From the NCBI GenBank assembly GCA_024742605.1, contig JANSYC010000006.1:1-64000 (forward strand): a stretch of 64,000 nucleotides of DNA. Reading direction: 5' to 3'. Each line of letters opens with the position of its first letter. Position 1 is the first letter of the stretch. Of this stretch, positions 9,207-17,351 are shown piece after piece. The position numbers were made by a program, and so were the translations under genes. The stretch is from Alphaproteobacteria bacterium. GTDB lineage: Bacteria > Pseudomonadota > Alphaproteobacteria > Thalassobaculales > Thalassobaculaceae. The notes beneath the pieces are model-generated. The model worked only from the letters and a program-made list of their open reading frames with translations, was not told the DNA's origin and did not search any database.

Positions 9207-9701
9207 ATGGCCACCGACACCGCCCTGCACGCAAGCCGCCTGGAGAGCCCCGTGGGAGACCTGGTTGCGCTGTCGGACGGCGCGCATCTGGTCCGGCTCA
9301 CCTGGAACGAGGAGCTGGACGAGGCGACCGCGCTTGTCGGGGAGGACGCCGTTTCACGTGAAACATCGAGGCAGATCAAGGCTTATTTCGCGCGCGAACT
9401 GACCGCCTTCGAGCTGCCGATCCGCTTCGCCCGCGGCACGGACTTCGAACAGGCGGTCTGGCGGGGCATGCTGGAGATCCCCCATGGCGAGACCAGAACC
9501 TATGGCGATCTGGCGCAGCTGACCGATGGGATCGCGCGGGCCGTCGGCACCGCCTGCGGCCGCAATCCGATCCCGATCGTGGTGCCCTGCCACCGGGTGG
9601 TCGGCGCCGACGGCAAACTGGTCGGGTTCTCCGGCGGCAAGGGGGTGGAGACCAAATCCTGGCTGCTGGATTTCGAGCGGGGCCAGAAACGGCTGTTTTA
9701 A
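9207..9701 (+). CDS. Methylated-DNA-[protein]-cysteine S-methyltransferase
   Basis: Suicide repair protein that removes alkyl groups from O6-alkylguanine or O4-alkylthymine. The 164-residue protein has the acceptor motif PCHRV with Cys128 and the upstream helix-turn-helix containing the Arg finger (RAVGTACGRNP). This matches the Ogt/MGMT single-domain form without an Ada regulatory domain. I begin at ATG MATDTAL; a TTG start 33 bases upstream is less likely. A parS site forms codons 48-53 (AVSRET), so the segregation signal is built into the protein sequence. It is divergent from mnmE. Confidence 0.92.
   Translation: MATDTALHASRLESPVGDLVALSDGAHLVRLTWNEELDEATALVGEDAVSRETSRQIKAYFARELTAFELPIRFARGTDFEQAVWRGMLEIPHGETRTYGDLAQLTDGIARAVGTACGRNPIPIVVPCHRVVGADGKLVGFSGGKGVETKSWLLDFERGQKRLF
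9350..9365. promoter_or_regulatory. parS: parS site inside the alkyltransferase gene
   Basis: Matches 15 of 16 positions of the parS palindrome (first T replaced by C). It lies within the coding sequence of the alkyltransferase, about 9.5 kb from the predicted origin. Confidence 0.88.
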
Positions 9702-9863
9702 CCCTCTCGAGGTCCTCCATCACCGGCCCTCCGTCACCAGTCTGTTGACCGGAGAGCCCGTGGACACGCCCCCCTCGCAATCGGTACCGTCCGGGTCCAT
9801 ATCCACGACGATGCAAACGGGCGCCGGATCAACTGCGCCCACAGGTCTCACGGGGAGGCAGAC

Positions 9864-10559
9864 ATGACGACAACCACCATCACCGCCGGTGACGGCGGCA
9901 GCTTCAGCGCCTATGTGGCGATGCCGACCAGGCTCACGGCACCGGCCGTGGTCGTGATCCAGGAGATTTTCGGCGTCAATCAGGTCATGCGGGATCTGAC
10001 GGATGCCTATGCCAGGGCCGGCCACATCGCGATCTGCCCGGATATCTTCTGGCGGATCGAGCCGGGGATCGACATCACCGACAAGACCGAGGCCGAATGG
10101 CAGAAGGCGTTCGAGCTGTTCGGGAAGTTCGACGTGGATGCCGGGATCGAGGATCTGAAGGCCACCCTGGCCCATGCCCGCGGCATCAGCGGATGCACCG
10201 GCAAGGCCGGGTCGGTCGGCTATTGCCTCGGCGGCAAGCTGGCCTACCTGATGGCCACCCGCTCGGACTCCGACGCCAATGTCAGTTTTTACGGCGTCGG
10301 TCTGGACGAGCTCCTGGACGAGGCCGCCAACATCACCAAACCCTATCTCTCCCATATCGCGGCGAAGGACGGATTCGTGCCGCCGGAGGCCCAGGCCAAG
10401 ATCCTGCCGGTCTTCGAGGGGCATGACCGGATCACGCCCTATGTCTATGCCGGACAGGACCACGCCTTCGCCCGCGAGGGCGGCGAGCATTATGACGCGG
10501 CCGCGGCGGACCTGGCCAATCGGCGAACCCAGGCTTTCTTCACAGAGCATCTCGGCTGA
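9864..10559 (+). CDS. Dienelactone hydrolase family protein
   Basis: Alpha/beta hydrolase of 231 residues with a Cys-His-Asp triad typical of carboxymethylenebutenolidase. Cys121 lies in GYCLGG, Asp169 in AAKDGFVP and His200 in GQDHAFA; Glu34 in QEIFGV matches the glutamate that primes the cysteine in that family. The substrate may be dienelactone or another ester, and no aromatic-degradation genes lie nearby to decide. The 162 bases upstream hold no other gene I can support. A ribosome-binding GGGGAGG lies just before the ATG, and qor follows 38 bases downstream. Confidence 0.88.
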   Translation: MTTTTITAGDGGSFSAYVAMPTRLTAPAVVVIQEIFGVNQVMRDLTDAYARAGHIAICPDIFWRIEPGIDITDKTEAEWQKAFELFGKFDVDAGIEDLKATLAHARGISGCTGKAGSVGYCLGGKLAYLMATRSDSDANVSFYGVGLDELLDEAANITKPYLSHIAAKDGFVPPEAQAKILPVFEGHDRITPYVYAGQDHAFAREGGEHYDAAAADLANRRTQAFFTEHLG

Positions 10560-10597
10560 GATTTCGGCTGACCAACACAGCATTTAAGGAGACGACC

Positions 10598-11572
10598 ATG
10601 GTGAAAGCCATTCGCATGCATGAGCAGGGCGGCCCTGAGGTCATGAAGTTGGAGGAGGTCGATCTGGCCGCTCCCGCCGCCGGCCAGATTCAGGTCAAGC
10701 ACACCGCTATCGGCCTCAACTACATCGACACCTACCACCGCAGCGGGCTGTACAAGCTCGACCTGCCCTCCGGGCTCGGCATGGAAGGCGCGGGGACCGT
10801 GGCCGCGATCGGCGACGGCGTGTCCGGCGTGAAGGTCGGCGACCGGATCGCCTATGCCGCTCCGCCGCCGGGCTCCTATGCCGAGGCCCGCAATATCGAA
10901 GAGACCAAGGTGGTCAAGATCCCGGACGGGGTCGACGACAAGACCGCCGCCGCCATGATGCTGCAGGGCCTGACCGTGCAGTACCTGATCCGTCAGATCT
11001 ACAAGGTCGGCAAGGGCGACACCATTCTGGTGCACGCGGCCGCCGGCGGTGTCGGCTCGATCCTGTGCCAGTGGGCCAGCCATCTGGGCGCCACCGTGAT
11101 CGGCACGGTCGGTTCCGATGAGAAGGCCGAACTGGCCAAGGCCAATGGCTGCGCCCATCCGATCGTCTACACCCGCGAGAACTTCGTGGACCGGGTGATG
11201 GAGATCACCGACGGCAAGAAAGTGCCCGTCGTCTACGACTCGATCGGCAAGGACACCTGGCCACTGTCGCTGGACTGTCTGGCGCCGACCGGACTGATGG
11301 TCAGCTTCGGCCAGGCCTCCGGGCCGATCCCGCCGGTGGATCTGGGGATCTTCGCGGCCAAGGGCTCGCTCAAGTTCACCCGCCCGACCCTGATGACCTA
11401 CACCGCCAAGAAGGCGGATCTGGACGTGATGGCGGCCGATCTGTTCGACGTGGTCGCCAAAGGGGTGGTCAAGATCGCGATCAACCAGACCTATGCGCTG
11501 GCCGATGTGGTGAAGGCCCACCAGGACCTGGAAGGCCGCAAGACCACCGGCTCGACCATCCTGATGCCGTAG
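10598..11572 (+). CDS. NADPH:quinone oxidoreductase (zeta-crystallin type)
   Basis: Medium-chain reductase of 324 residues in the QOR subgroup that lacks zinc ligands. It opens MVKAIRMHEQGGPEVMKLEE, has GLNYIDTYHRSGLY in the substrate region and the nucleotide-binding HAAAGGVGSILCQWA near residue 150. It probably reduces quinones by one or two electrons with NADPH. An AAGGAG ribosome-binding site precedes the ATG. A parS site and a strong terminator follow within 60 bases of the stop, and the gene may be co-transcribed with the upstream dienelactone hydrolase. Confidence 0.92.
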   Translation: MVKAIRMHEQGGPEVMKLEEVDLAAPAAGQIQVKHTAIGLNYIDTYHRSGLYKLDLPSGLGMEGAGTVAAIGDGVSGVKVGDRIAYAAPPPGSYAEARNIEETKVVKIPDGVDDKTAAAMMLQGLTVQYLIRQIYKVGKGDTILVHAAAGGVGSILCQWASHLGATVIGTVGSDEKAELAKANGCAHPIVYTRENFVDRVMEITDGKKVPVVYDSIGKDTWPLSLDCLAPTGLMVSFGQASGPIPPVDLGIFAAKGSLKFTRPTLMTYTAKKADLDVMAADLFDVVAKGVVKIAINQTYALADVVKAHQDLEGRKTTGSTILMP

Positions 11573-11580
11573 GACGGCAC

Positions 11581-11596
11581 CGTTTCACGTGAAACA
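11581..11596. promoter_or_regulatory. parS: parS site downstream of the quinone oxidoreductase
   Basis: Matches 15 of 16 positions of the parS palindrome (first T replaced by C). It is intergenic, directly before the terminator, and is the site nearest the predicted origin at about 7.2 kb. Confidence 0.9.
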
Positions 11597-11600
11597 CAGA

Positions 11601-11628
11601 GGGCGGCCCCGATCGGGCCGCCCTTTTT
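11601..11628 (+). terminator. Rho-independent terminator after the quinone oxidoreductase
   Basis: Nine-base perfect stem GGGCGGCCC / GGGCCGCCC with a five-base loop, followed by five Ts. It ends the plus-strand transcript; the minus-strand membrane-protein gene ends at its edge. Confidence 0.85.
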
Positions 11629-11629
11629 G

Positions 11630-11968
11630 TCAGACCGCCGTTCGGGCCGCCACGCTGACCGCCCAGTACAGCGCCAACCACAGCGAGGCGTAGGCGGTAA
11701 GCGCTGCCAGGCGCCCCTGCAGAGCGGCTTTGATGTTGCCGCGGGCCCCGGGGCCGGCGAACGCGACGGCCGCGACCACAGGGGCAAGAAACGCCCCGAA
11801 ACCGGTCAGCAGGAACAGCACGTCCGCCACCGCGAAGATCAGCGGTTTTCCCGGGCCCAGCAGGCCGGCAATCGGCAGGAAGGACACCAGCGCCCAGACC
11901 GACAGGATCGGGACCGCGCAAATACCGATGACGAGCTTGCCGATCTCTTTACGAGTCAACTGAGGCAT
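11630..11968 (-). CDS. Small membrane protein, function unknown
   Basis: 112-residue protein I do not recognise. It starts MPQLTRKEIGKLVIG. Three hydrophobic stretches, near residues 12-36, 43-70 and 88-107, predict an inner-membrane protein with three spanning helices; a glycine- and alanine-rich loop lies between the last two. The chosen ATG is the first in-frame ATG that leaves a plausible membrane protein; a start 51 bases upstream would add a charged tail. It converges on the quinone oxidoreductase terminator. Confidence 0.6.
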   Translation of the reverse strand: MPQLTRKEIGKLVIGICAVPILSVWALVSFLPIAGLLGPGKPLIFAVADVLFLLTGFGAFLAPVVAAVAFAGPGARGNIKAALQGRLAALTAYASLWLALYWAVSVAARTAV

Positions 11969-12134
11969 GTCTGAGGGCCTTTTCCGGCGTGACGCCACCG
12001 CGATGCGATGCTCCGCCAAGTGGATTGAGGAAAAACGATCGAGTCGTCACCGCCGGATTCCTGCGGTTCTTTTGATACCTAGGCGGAAGAGGCTCTGTTT
12101 CGAGTGCGGCATTATCGCACCCGTGGAACCGGCT

Positions 12135-13328
12135 CTAGCGCGACGGAACCCTTGGATCGACCCCGTTCGGCAGCAGGATCCAGTAGCGACCCTTGGCGGC
12201 CATCGGTCCGGCCAGCCGCTCGGCCGGGGCGCCCGCCCCCCAGAACATGTCGGCCCGGACCACACCGCGGATCGCCCCGCCGGTATCCTGGGCGATGACC
12301 AGCCGGTTCAGCGGCGCACCGGTCTCATCCGGATAGTCCACATCGATCATCATCGGCGCGCCCAGGGGCAGGAACCGGCGGTCGACCGCCAGGCTGCGGC
12401 CCGGGGTCAGGGCCACCGCCTGCGCCCCGATCGGCCCGTCGCCGGTCAGCTCCCGGAAGAAGATGTAGGACGGGTTCTTGTGCATCAGCTCCCGCATCCG
12501 GTCGGGATTCCGCGCCATCCATCTTCGGATCGCCTGCAGCGACATGTCCTCGCGCGTGACCTCGCCCCACTCGATCAGGGTGCGGCCCACGGCGTGGTAG
12601 ATATGGCCGTTATGGCCGTCATAGCCGACCCGGGTCCGGCTGCCGTCCGGCAGCTTGACCAGCCCGGAGCCCTGGATGTGCAGGAAGAAGGCGTCGACCG
12701 GGCTGTCCAGCCAGACGATGGGCCGGACCCCGTTCAAGGACCCGGCATCGATCTGGGCCCGGCTGTCATAGGGTTTCAGCCGGCCGTCCACCACCCGTCC
12801 GGCAATCCGCTCGCCCCGCATGGTGTCGCGCCAGTTCCCCAGATCCACCAGGACCAGATCCTCCGGGCGCGGGTACAGCGGCTCGATATAGGTTTCGGAG
12901 CGGGTGCGCGCGCCGTTCAGTTCCGGCTCGTAATAGCCGGTGAACAGATCGTCGGAGGGATCGTCGTCGGTGATCGCCCAGGGGGTCAGGGTCGCGGCAA
13001 AGGCCGAACGGATCGCATCCGCACCCTGTGCCGCCGCGACCGCCGCACAGACCGGCTTCCAAGACCCCACGGTACCGTAGCGGCCATCGGGGCCGATCTG
13101 TCTGCTGTCGGCCTGCCGGGCGAACCGGGCGCAAGACCGCTCGAAGGCAGCCGCCGCGGCGGTCGGGTCGTCGGACGCCCAGCCGGGCAGGTCCCCGTAA
13201 GCGGTGGGTGTGAAGGTCAGGACTGGCGGCGCATCGGCGGCCGTGTCGGCGGCTTTCTCGCCGGGAGGCGCGCATCCGGCCAGAACGGCCAACCCGCAGA
13301 CCACCCCCAGCCGCAGAAGATGTCGCAC
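12135..13328 (-). CDS. mltA: MltA, membrane-bound lytic murein transglycosylase A
   Basis: Outer-membrane lipoprotein that cleaves peptidoglycan glycan strands to 1,6-anhydro ends. I start at a GTG four bases after the timA stop, which gives a clean lipoprotein signal with lipobox LAGC and lipidated Cys19; the longer frame overlaps timA. Length is 397 residues. The MltA domain is followed by a C-terminal 3D domain with AQDTGGAIRG and RADMFWG, which hold the catalytic aspartates. It is coupled to timA, as is common in alphaproteobacteria. Confidence 0.93.
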   Translation of the reverse strand: MRHLLRLGVVCGLAVLAGCAPPGEKAADTAADAPPVLTFTPTAYGDLPGWASDDPTAAAAAFERSCARFARQADSRQIGPDGRYGTVGSWKPVCAAVAAAQGADAIRSAFAATLTPWAITDDDPSDDLFTGYYEPELNGARTRSETYIEPLYPRPEDLVLVDLGNWRDTMRGERIAGRVVDGRLKPYDSRAQIDAGSLNGVRPIVWLDSPVDAFFLHIQGSGLVKLPDGSRTRVGYDGHNGHIYHAVGRTLIEWGEVTREDMSLQAIRRWMARNPDRMRELMHKNPSYIFFRELTGDGPIGAQAVALTPGRSLAVDRRFLPLGAPMMIDVDYPDETGAPLNRLVIAQDTGGAIRGVVRADMFWGAGAPAERLAGPMAAKGRYWILLPNGVDPRVPSR

Positions 13329-13332
13329 CTGA

Positions 13333-14052
13333 TCAGACGTCGTCGGGAACACGGGTCGCAACCAGCGCCCAGTTCGGATCCCGCGAGCTGACATCCCGCT
13401 CGAAAGTCCAGAGATCGGTCAGGGTCTCGATCCGGTCCGGGTGACCGTCGACCACGTTGCCGTCCACATCGCGGGTCACCTTGACCTGATCGGTCACGAA
13501 CTCGACCGTCACCTTGGCGATGCTGCCGATCAGCGAGGCCTCGACGATGTCGGAGGACCGGATGGTGACGATATTGGTCTCCTGGGTCTCCCGCTCCTTC
13601 TCGCGCTCGTAGATCGCGTTGACGAAGCTGCGGTTCAGATCCTCGGTCAGAAGCGGCTTCAGGGCGTCCCGGTCGCCGGCGGCGAAGGCCTGCACGATCA
13701 TCTCGAACGCGCCGCGGGCGCCGCGCAGGAATTCCACCTCGTCGAACCCGTCATCGGCCAGCTTGATCCGCGTGATCCCCGCCGGAAGCGTATCGGCGTT
13801 CTGCACCAGCTCCTCGTCGGTCGCGGTATCGGCGGCGGCGACCGGCCCGTCCCGGTCCGCGCCGGGCAACGAGATCACATTGTCGTCGTCCCGGGCGCTG
13901 CCATCCTGATCGTTCGCGGCCGGCCCGTCGGCGAACGGGTCGCGTCGTTCCTCGTGGCCCGTGCGTTTGCCGAGCACGCTGCGCAGACGGAACAGGACGA
14001 ACGCCGCAAGCGCCGCGTAAAGAAGGATCTCGAAAAGGGAACCGTTGCTCAT
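13333..14052 (-). CDS. TimA/Tim44-domain inner-membrane protein
   Basis: Tim44-like protein of 239 residues. It has one N-terminal transmembrane helix (about 5-22), then a charged, low-complexity linker with many Asp, and a Tim44 domain (about 100-237) containing FEMIVQAFAAGDRDALKPLL. Bacterial homologues are annotated as TimA, related to the mitochondrial presequence import component; the bacterial role is not settled. The stop is four bases before the mltA GTG. It diverges from fxsA across 213 bases. Confidence 0.88.
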   Translation of the reverse strand: MSNGSLFEILLYAALAAFVLFRLRSVLGKRTGHEERRDPFADGPAANDQDGSARDDDNVISLPGADRDGPVAAADTATDEELVQNADTLPAGITRIKLADDGFDEVEFLRGARGAFEMIVQAFAAGDRDALKPLLTEDLNRSFVNAIYEREKERETQETNIVTIRSSDIVEASLIGSIAKVTVEFVTDQVKVTRDVDGNVVDGHPDRIETLTDLWTFERDVSSRDPNWALVATRVPDDV

Positions 14053-14265
14053 TCACACACCCGAATAATCGATGACGAGACGTTCTCAGCGGCCTGTCCG
14101 TAGCGCCGACCCGGGCACGACCGCAGCACGGTCGCCCAAGGTCACGCCCGATCGGTTGCCTGGACCGTTTCCCACCACATGTCTAAAGTGACGGCAATCC
14201 ACGCCGTCCGGGCCACTCCTTGGCCTCTGTCCAGTAGATAGGCCTTTGACCGTAGAAGGGCAAGA
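14053..14265. promoter_or_regulatory. Divergent region between timA and fxsA
   Basis: 213-base gap between divergent genes that must hold both promoters. I cannot identify a convincing -35/-10 pair on either strand. A stretch just before fxsA (AGAAGGGCAAGA) could be its ribosome-binding region. Confidence 0.4.
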
Positions 14266-14847
14266 ATGGGTTTCCTCATCTTTATTCTGATCCTGTTCGG
14301 AATTCCCGCACTCGAGATTTACGTGATGATCGAAGTGGGCACCGAAATCGGCGCCCTGTCGACGGTCGGGCTCATCCTTCTGACCGCCGCGATGGGGGGC
14401 GTGCTGTTCCGGGTTCAGGGCCTGAGCACGCTCCGGCGGGTCCAGGCGCATCTCGATGCCAAGGAAATGCCGGTCGGCGATCTGCTCTCCGGTGTCGGAA
14501 TCCTGCTGGCCGCACTGCTGCTGTTCATCCCGGGCTTCGTGACCGACACCCTGGGGTTTCTGCTGTTCATTCCGCCGCTGCGCAAGATCCTGATGATCAG
14601 TCTGTTGGCGCAGGCGATGAAGGGCGGGACCCGCATCAATGTCGGCGGCTTCGGCAGACGCGGCGGCCCACGGACCGACGGCATGCGACGCGGCCCGGAC
14701 GGAAGCCCGATCATCGACGGAGATTTCGAGGATCTGACCGACGGTCCGAACCCGCCGAAGGCCGGACCGTCGGGGCCCGGTGACTCCCCAGGTGACTCCC
14801 CTGCCGGGTCCCTGCCGCCGTCCGATAGCGCCCGCAAAACGCCTTAG
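14266..14847 (+). CDS. fxsA: FxsA-family membrane protein
   Basis: 193-residue integral membrane protein of the FxsA family, named for overexpression that relieves F exclusion of phage T7 in Escherichia coli; the cellular job is unknown. It opens MGFLIFILILFGIPALEIYVM and has hydrophobic helices near residues 1-25, 28-48 and 78-100, then a disordered Pro/Gly/Asp-rich tail after about residue 125. The location next to timA, mltA and secB fits an envelope role. A phosphatase-like gene follows 18 bases later. Confidence 0.88.
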   Translation: MGFLIFILILFGIPALEIYVMIEVGTEIGALSTVGLILLTAAMGGVLFRVQGLSTLRRVQAHLDAKEMPVGDLLSGVGILLAALLLFIPGFVTDTLGFLLFIPPLRKILMISLLAQAMKGGTRINVGGFGRRGGPRTDGMRRGPDGSPIIDGDFEDLTDGPNPPKAGPSGPGDSPGDSPAGSLPPSDSARKTP

Positions 14848-14865
14848 ACCAGGAAACGAACTCAC

Positions 14866-15420
14866 ATGTACGTGCTGCGCCATGGCCAGAGCGAATTCAA
14901 CGTGCGGTTTTCAGAAACCCGCGTGGATCCCGGCATCGAGGACCCCCGCCTCACCGAGCTGGGTCATGTTCAGGCGGAACAGGCCGCCGAGATCCTCGCC
15001 CGGCGCCCGATCGCGCGGATCGTCGCAAGCCCGTATACACGGGCCCTGCAGACCGCGACGCCGCTGGCAAAGGCGCTGGGACTGCCGATCGAAATCGATC
15101 CTCTGATCCGGGAGCGGGCACATTTCCGCTGCGATGTCGGCACGCCGACCCTGGATCTGCGGCGCGCCTGGCCGCATATCGATTTCGGCGATCTGCCCGA
15201 ACGCTGGTGGCCGGCCGGCAGCGAAAGCGACGCGCAGCTTCAGGCCCGCTGTGCCGCCTTCGCCCTGCGCCTGGACCGGGCCACCGACTGGGGCGAGGTG
15301 GTGTATGTGAGCCATTGGGCGTTCATCCGGGGTCTCACCGGACTGCGAGTCACCAACGGGACGGTGGTTGAACTGACGCCCGGGATACGGGCCACGGTTG
15401 TTCATTCCCCGGAGACGTGA
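14866..15420 (+). CDS. Histidine phosphatase family protein
   Basis: 184-residue member of the phosphoglycerate-mutase-like histidine phosphatases. The catalytic RHG box is at residues 5-7 (MYVLRHGQSEFN), SPYTRALQTA near 55 carries the second phosphate pocket Arg, and VSHWAF near 145 provides the second His. The physiological substrate cannot be read from sequence. It follows fxsA closely, suggesting co-transcription. The next gene, secB, is 102 bases away with its own leader. Confidence 0.87.
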   Translation: MYVLRHGQSEFNVRFSETRVDPGIEDPRLTELGHVQAEQAAEILARRPIARIVASPYTRALQTATPLAKALGLPIEIDPLIRERAHFRCDVGTPTLDLRRAWPHIDFGDLPERWWPAGSESDAQLQARCAAFALRLDRATDWGEVVYVSHWAFIRGLTGLRVTNGTVVELTPGIRATVVHSPET

Positions 15421-15522
15421 TAGCCGAGCCTCAGATTTAGATGACCCGGGATACCCGACACACCGAGGGTAGCCGAGAGATGGCCCGGCCATGGGCACCT
15501 GCAAGAACCGAGAGATCCGATC

Positions 15523-16032
15523 ATGAGCGACACGACCACCGCCCAAGCAACTCCCGTGGATCCGAACGGGATCCAGATCCAGATCAACGCCCAGTACACC
15601 AAGGATTTCTCCTTCGAGAACCCGAATGCGCCGGCCAGCCTCCAGCCCAAGGAGCAGCAGCCGAACATCGCCGTCAACGTGGATGTCAGCGCCAGCCGGG
15701 TGGCGGAGAGCGATCTCTACGAGGTGGTGCTGAAGATCAATGCGGACGCCAAGCGGGACACGGAGCAGCTGTTCCTGGCCGAGCTGACCTATGCCGGTCT
15801 GTTCACCATCAAGAACGTGCCCCAGGATCAGGTCACCCCGCTGCTCCTGATCGAGTGCCCGCGGCTGCTGTTCCCGTTCGCCCGGAACATCATGGCGGAA
15901 TCGACCCGCGACGGCGGCTTCCCGCCGCTCCTGATCCAGCCGGTGGATTTCGCGGCCATGTTCCGCCAGTCCACCGCCAACCAGGCCGCGGCAACCTCCG
16001 GGCCGGCGGCCATCGTTCCGCCCGAGGAATGA
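15523..16032 (+). CDS. secB: SecB, protein-export chaperone
   Basis: Cytoplasmic tetrameric chaperone that holds preproteins unfolded and delivers them to SecA. The 169-residue protein begins MSDTTTAQATPVDPNG and contains the SecB core: QYTKDFSFENPNAP near residue 25, LYEVVLKINADAK near 65 and the RLLFPFARNIMAE segment near 112. It converges on dnaQ. The ori-proximal location beside dnaQ-coaE-maf is usual in alphaproteobacteria. Confidence 0.97.
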   Translation: MSDTTTAQATPVDPNGIQIQINAQYTKDFSFENPNAPASLQPKEQQPNIAVNVDVSASRVAESDLYEVVLKINADAKRDTEQLFLAELTYAGLFTIKNVPQDQVTPLLLIECPRLLFPFARNIMAESTRDGGFPPLLIQPVDFAAMFRQSTANQAAATSGPAAIVPPEE

Positions 16033-16050
16033 ACCGGATCCAGACCGCGA

Positions 16051-16752
16051 TCAGGACTTCCAGATCGGCTCCTTGAGCTTCTCGAGGAACGCCGCATGCG
16101 CCGCCAACTCCTCGGGACTGGCGGCGTGCGGACGTGGGGGCCGAATGCCCTGCGCGCGGGCCCCCGCCACCGCCGCCTCTTCCGCGGCACTCCGCTCGGT
16201 GTCCACGGAGCCGCCCGGCCCGCCCATCTCCAGCCCCGGCTGGCGGCCGCCGATGAGCTCCAAGTAGACTTCCGCCAGCAGTTCGGAATCCAGCAGGGCC
16301 CCGTGCAGGGTCCGGTGCTCGTTGTTGATCTCGAAGCGGCGGCACAGGGCGTCCAGGCTGACCTGGGCACCGGGATATTTCCGCCGGGCCAGCCGCACCG
16401 TATCCAGCGCCTGACTCATCGGCAGGGGTGGCCGACCGCAGGCCTCGAACTCGAAATTCAGGAATTTCATATCGAAGCTGGCATTGTGGATGATCAGGGT
16501 CGAGTCCGCGAGAAAGCTCAGGATCTCGTCGGCGTGATCCCGGAACGGATTGTATTTGCTAAGGAATTCGGTCGACAGGCCGTGGATCTCGAAGGCGCCG
16601 GGGTCCATTTCCCGCTCTGGATTGATGTAGAGATGCAGTTTCTCGCCGGTCGGAACGTGGTTGATCAGCTCGAGACAGCCGATCTCGACAAGTTTGTGGC
16701 CCGCCTTGGGGTCAAGGCCCGTCGTCTCCGTGTCAAGGACGATTTCACGCAT
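16051..16752 (-). CDS. dnaQ: DnaQ, DNA polymerase III epsilon (3'-5' exonuclease)
   Basis: Proofreading subunit of the replicative polymerase. The 233-residue protein starts MREIVLDTETTGLDP, with Exo I residues Asp7 and Glu9. Exo II is HNASFDMKFL near 94-103, and the Exo III region has the catalytic His and Asp in EHRTLHGALLDSELLAE near 147-163. The C-terminal tail, rich in Ala and Glu, is the usual alpha-binding region. Its first 88 bases lie within the 3' end of coaE in another frame, so translational coupling is likely. Confidence 0.96.
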   Translation of the reverse strand: MREIVLDTETTGLDPKAGHKLVEIGCLELINHVPTGEKLHLYINPEREMDPGAFEIHGLSTEFLSKYNPFRDHADEILSFLADSTLIIHNASFDMKFLNFEFEACGRPPLPMSQALDTVRLARRKYPGAQVSLDALCRRFEINNEHRTLHGALLDSELLAEVYLELIGGRQPGLEMGGPGGSVDTERSAAEEAAVAGARAQGIRPPRPHAASPEELAAHAAFLEKLKEPIWKS

Positions 16753-17351
16753 GCGGAACTCCCTTCGCGACGCAGTCGATGGATGAGGCGCGCCAGACGG
16801 CGCCGGGTGAACGCACGGCCCAGCCCTGTGGGAATGACCACGTCGGCCCGGGCGCGCTTGTCCCGATCCGGCATCTGTTTCGACAGAATAGAGTCGAGCG
16901 TGGCCGCCGTCATCCCGGGCCGCGCCAGAACCCGTATACGTTGCAGAAATGCGGGCGCGCTGACCACCGCCACCAGGTCGCAGCGCAGATGCGAGCGGCC
17001 CTCCAGCAGCAGCGGCACGTCCAGCACGACCAGCGGCGTGCGTCGCCGCCGATGCAGCTTGAGGAAGCTCACGGTCCTGGCGGTCACCAGCGGATGCAGG
17101 ATCCCCTCCAGCCGTTTCAGCGCCGCCGCATCCCCGAACACCCGCTGTCCCAGGGCGCGACGGTCCACCGCCCGGTCCCGGGTCACACCTGGAAAGGCAG
17201 CCTCGACCGCGGCCACTGCTTCACCACCCTCTGTCATCAGAGAATGGACGGCCGCATCGGCGTCATGAACCGGAAGCCCCATCCGCCCCAGCATCGCAGC
17301 GGCGGTGGATTTTCCCATACCTATGGAACCGGTCAGCCCGAGGACGATCAT
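16665..17351 (-). CDS. coaE: CoaE, dephospho-CoA kinase
   Basis: Last step of coenzyme A synthesis, phosphorylating dephospho-CoA. The P-loop GLTGSIGMGKSTAA is at residues 5-18, the lid and DVPLLLEGRSH segment are near 110-120, and QMPDRDKRARADVVIPTG is near 160-177. The protein is 228 residues, about 25 longer than usual, with a basic tail (RRRRALTPRR) read in an alternative frame through the start of dnaQ. The start overlaps the maf stop by ATGA. Confidence 0.94.
   Translation of the reverse strand: MIVLGLTGSIGMGKSTAAAMLGRMGLPVHDADAAVHSLMTEGGEAVAAVEAAFPGVTRDRAVDRRALGQRVFGDAAALKRLEGILHPLVTARTVSFLKLHRRRRTPLVVLDVPLLLEGRSHLRCDLVAVVSAPAFLQRIRVLARPGMTAATLDSILSKQMPDRDKRARADVVIPTGLGRAFTRRRLARLIHRLRREGSSACVKSSLTRRRRALTPRRATNLSRSAVSS

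Noticed and set aside
14086-14883. Minus-strand frame across fxsA
   Set aside because: It is antisense to fxsA, whose membrane profile and family match are clear.
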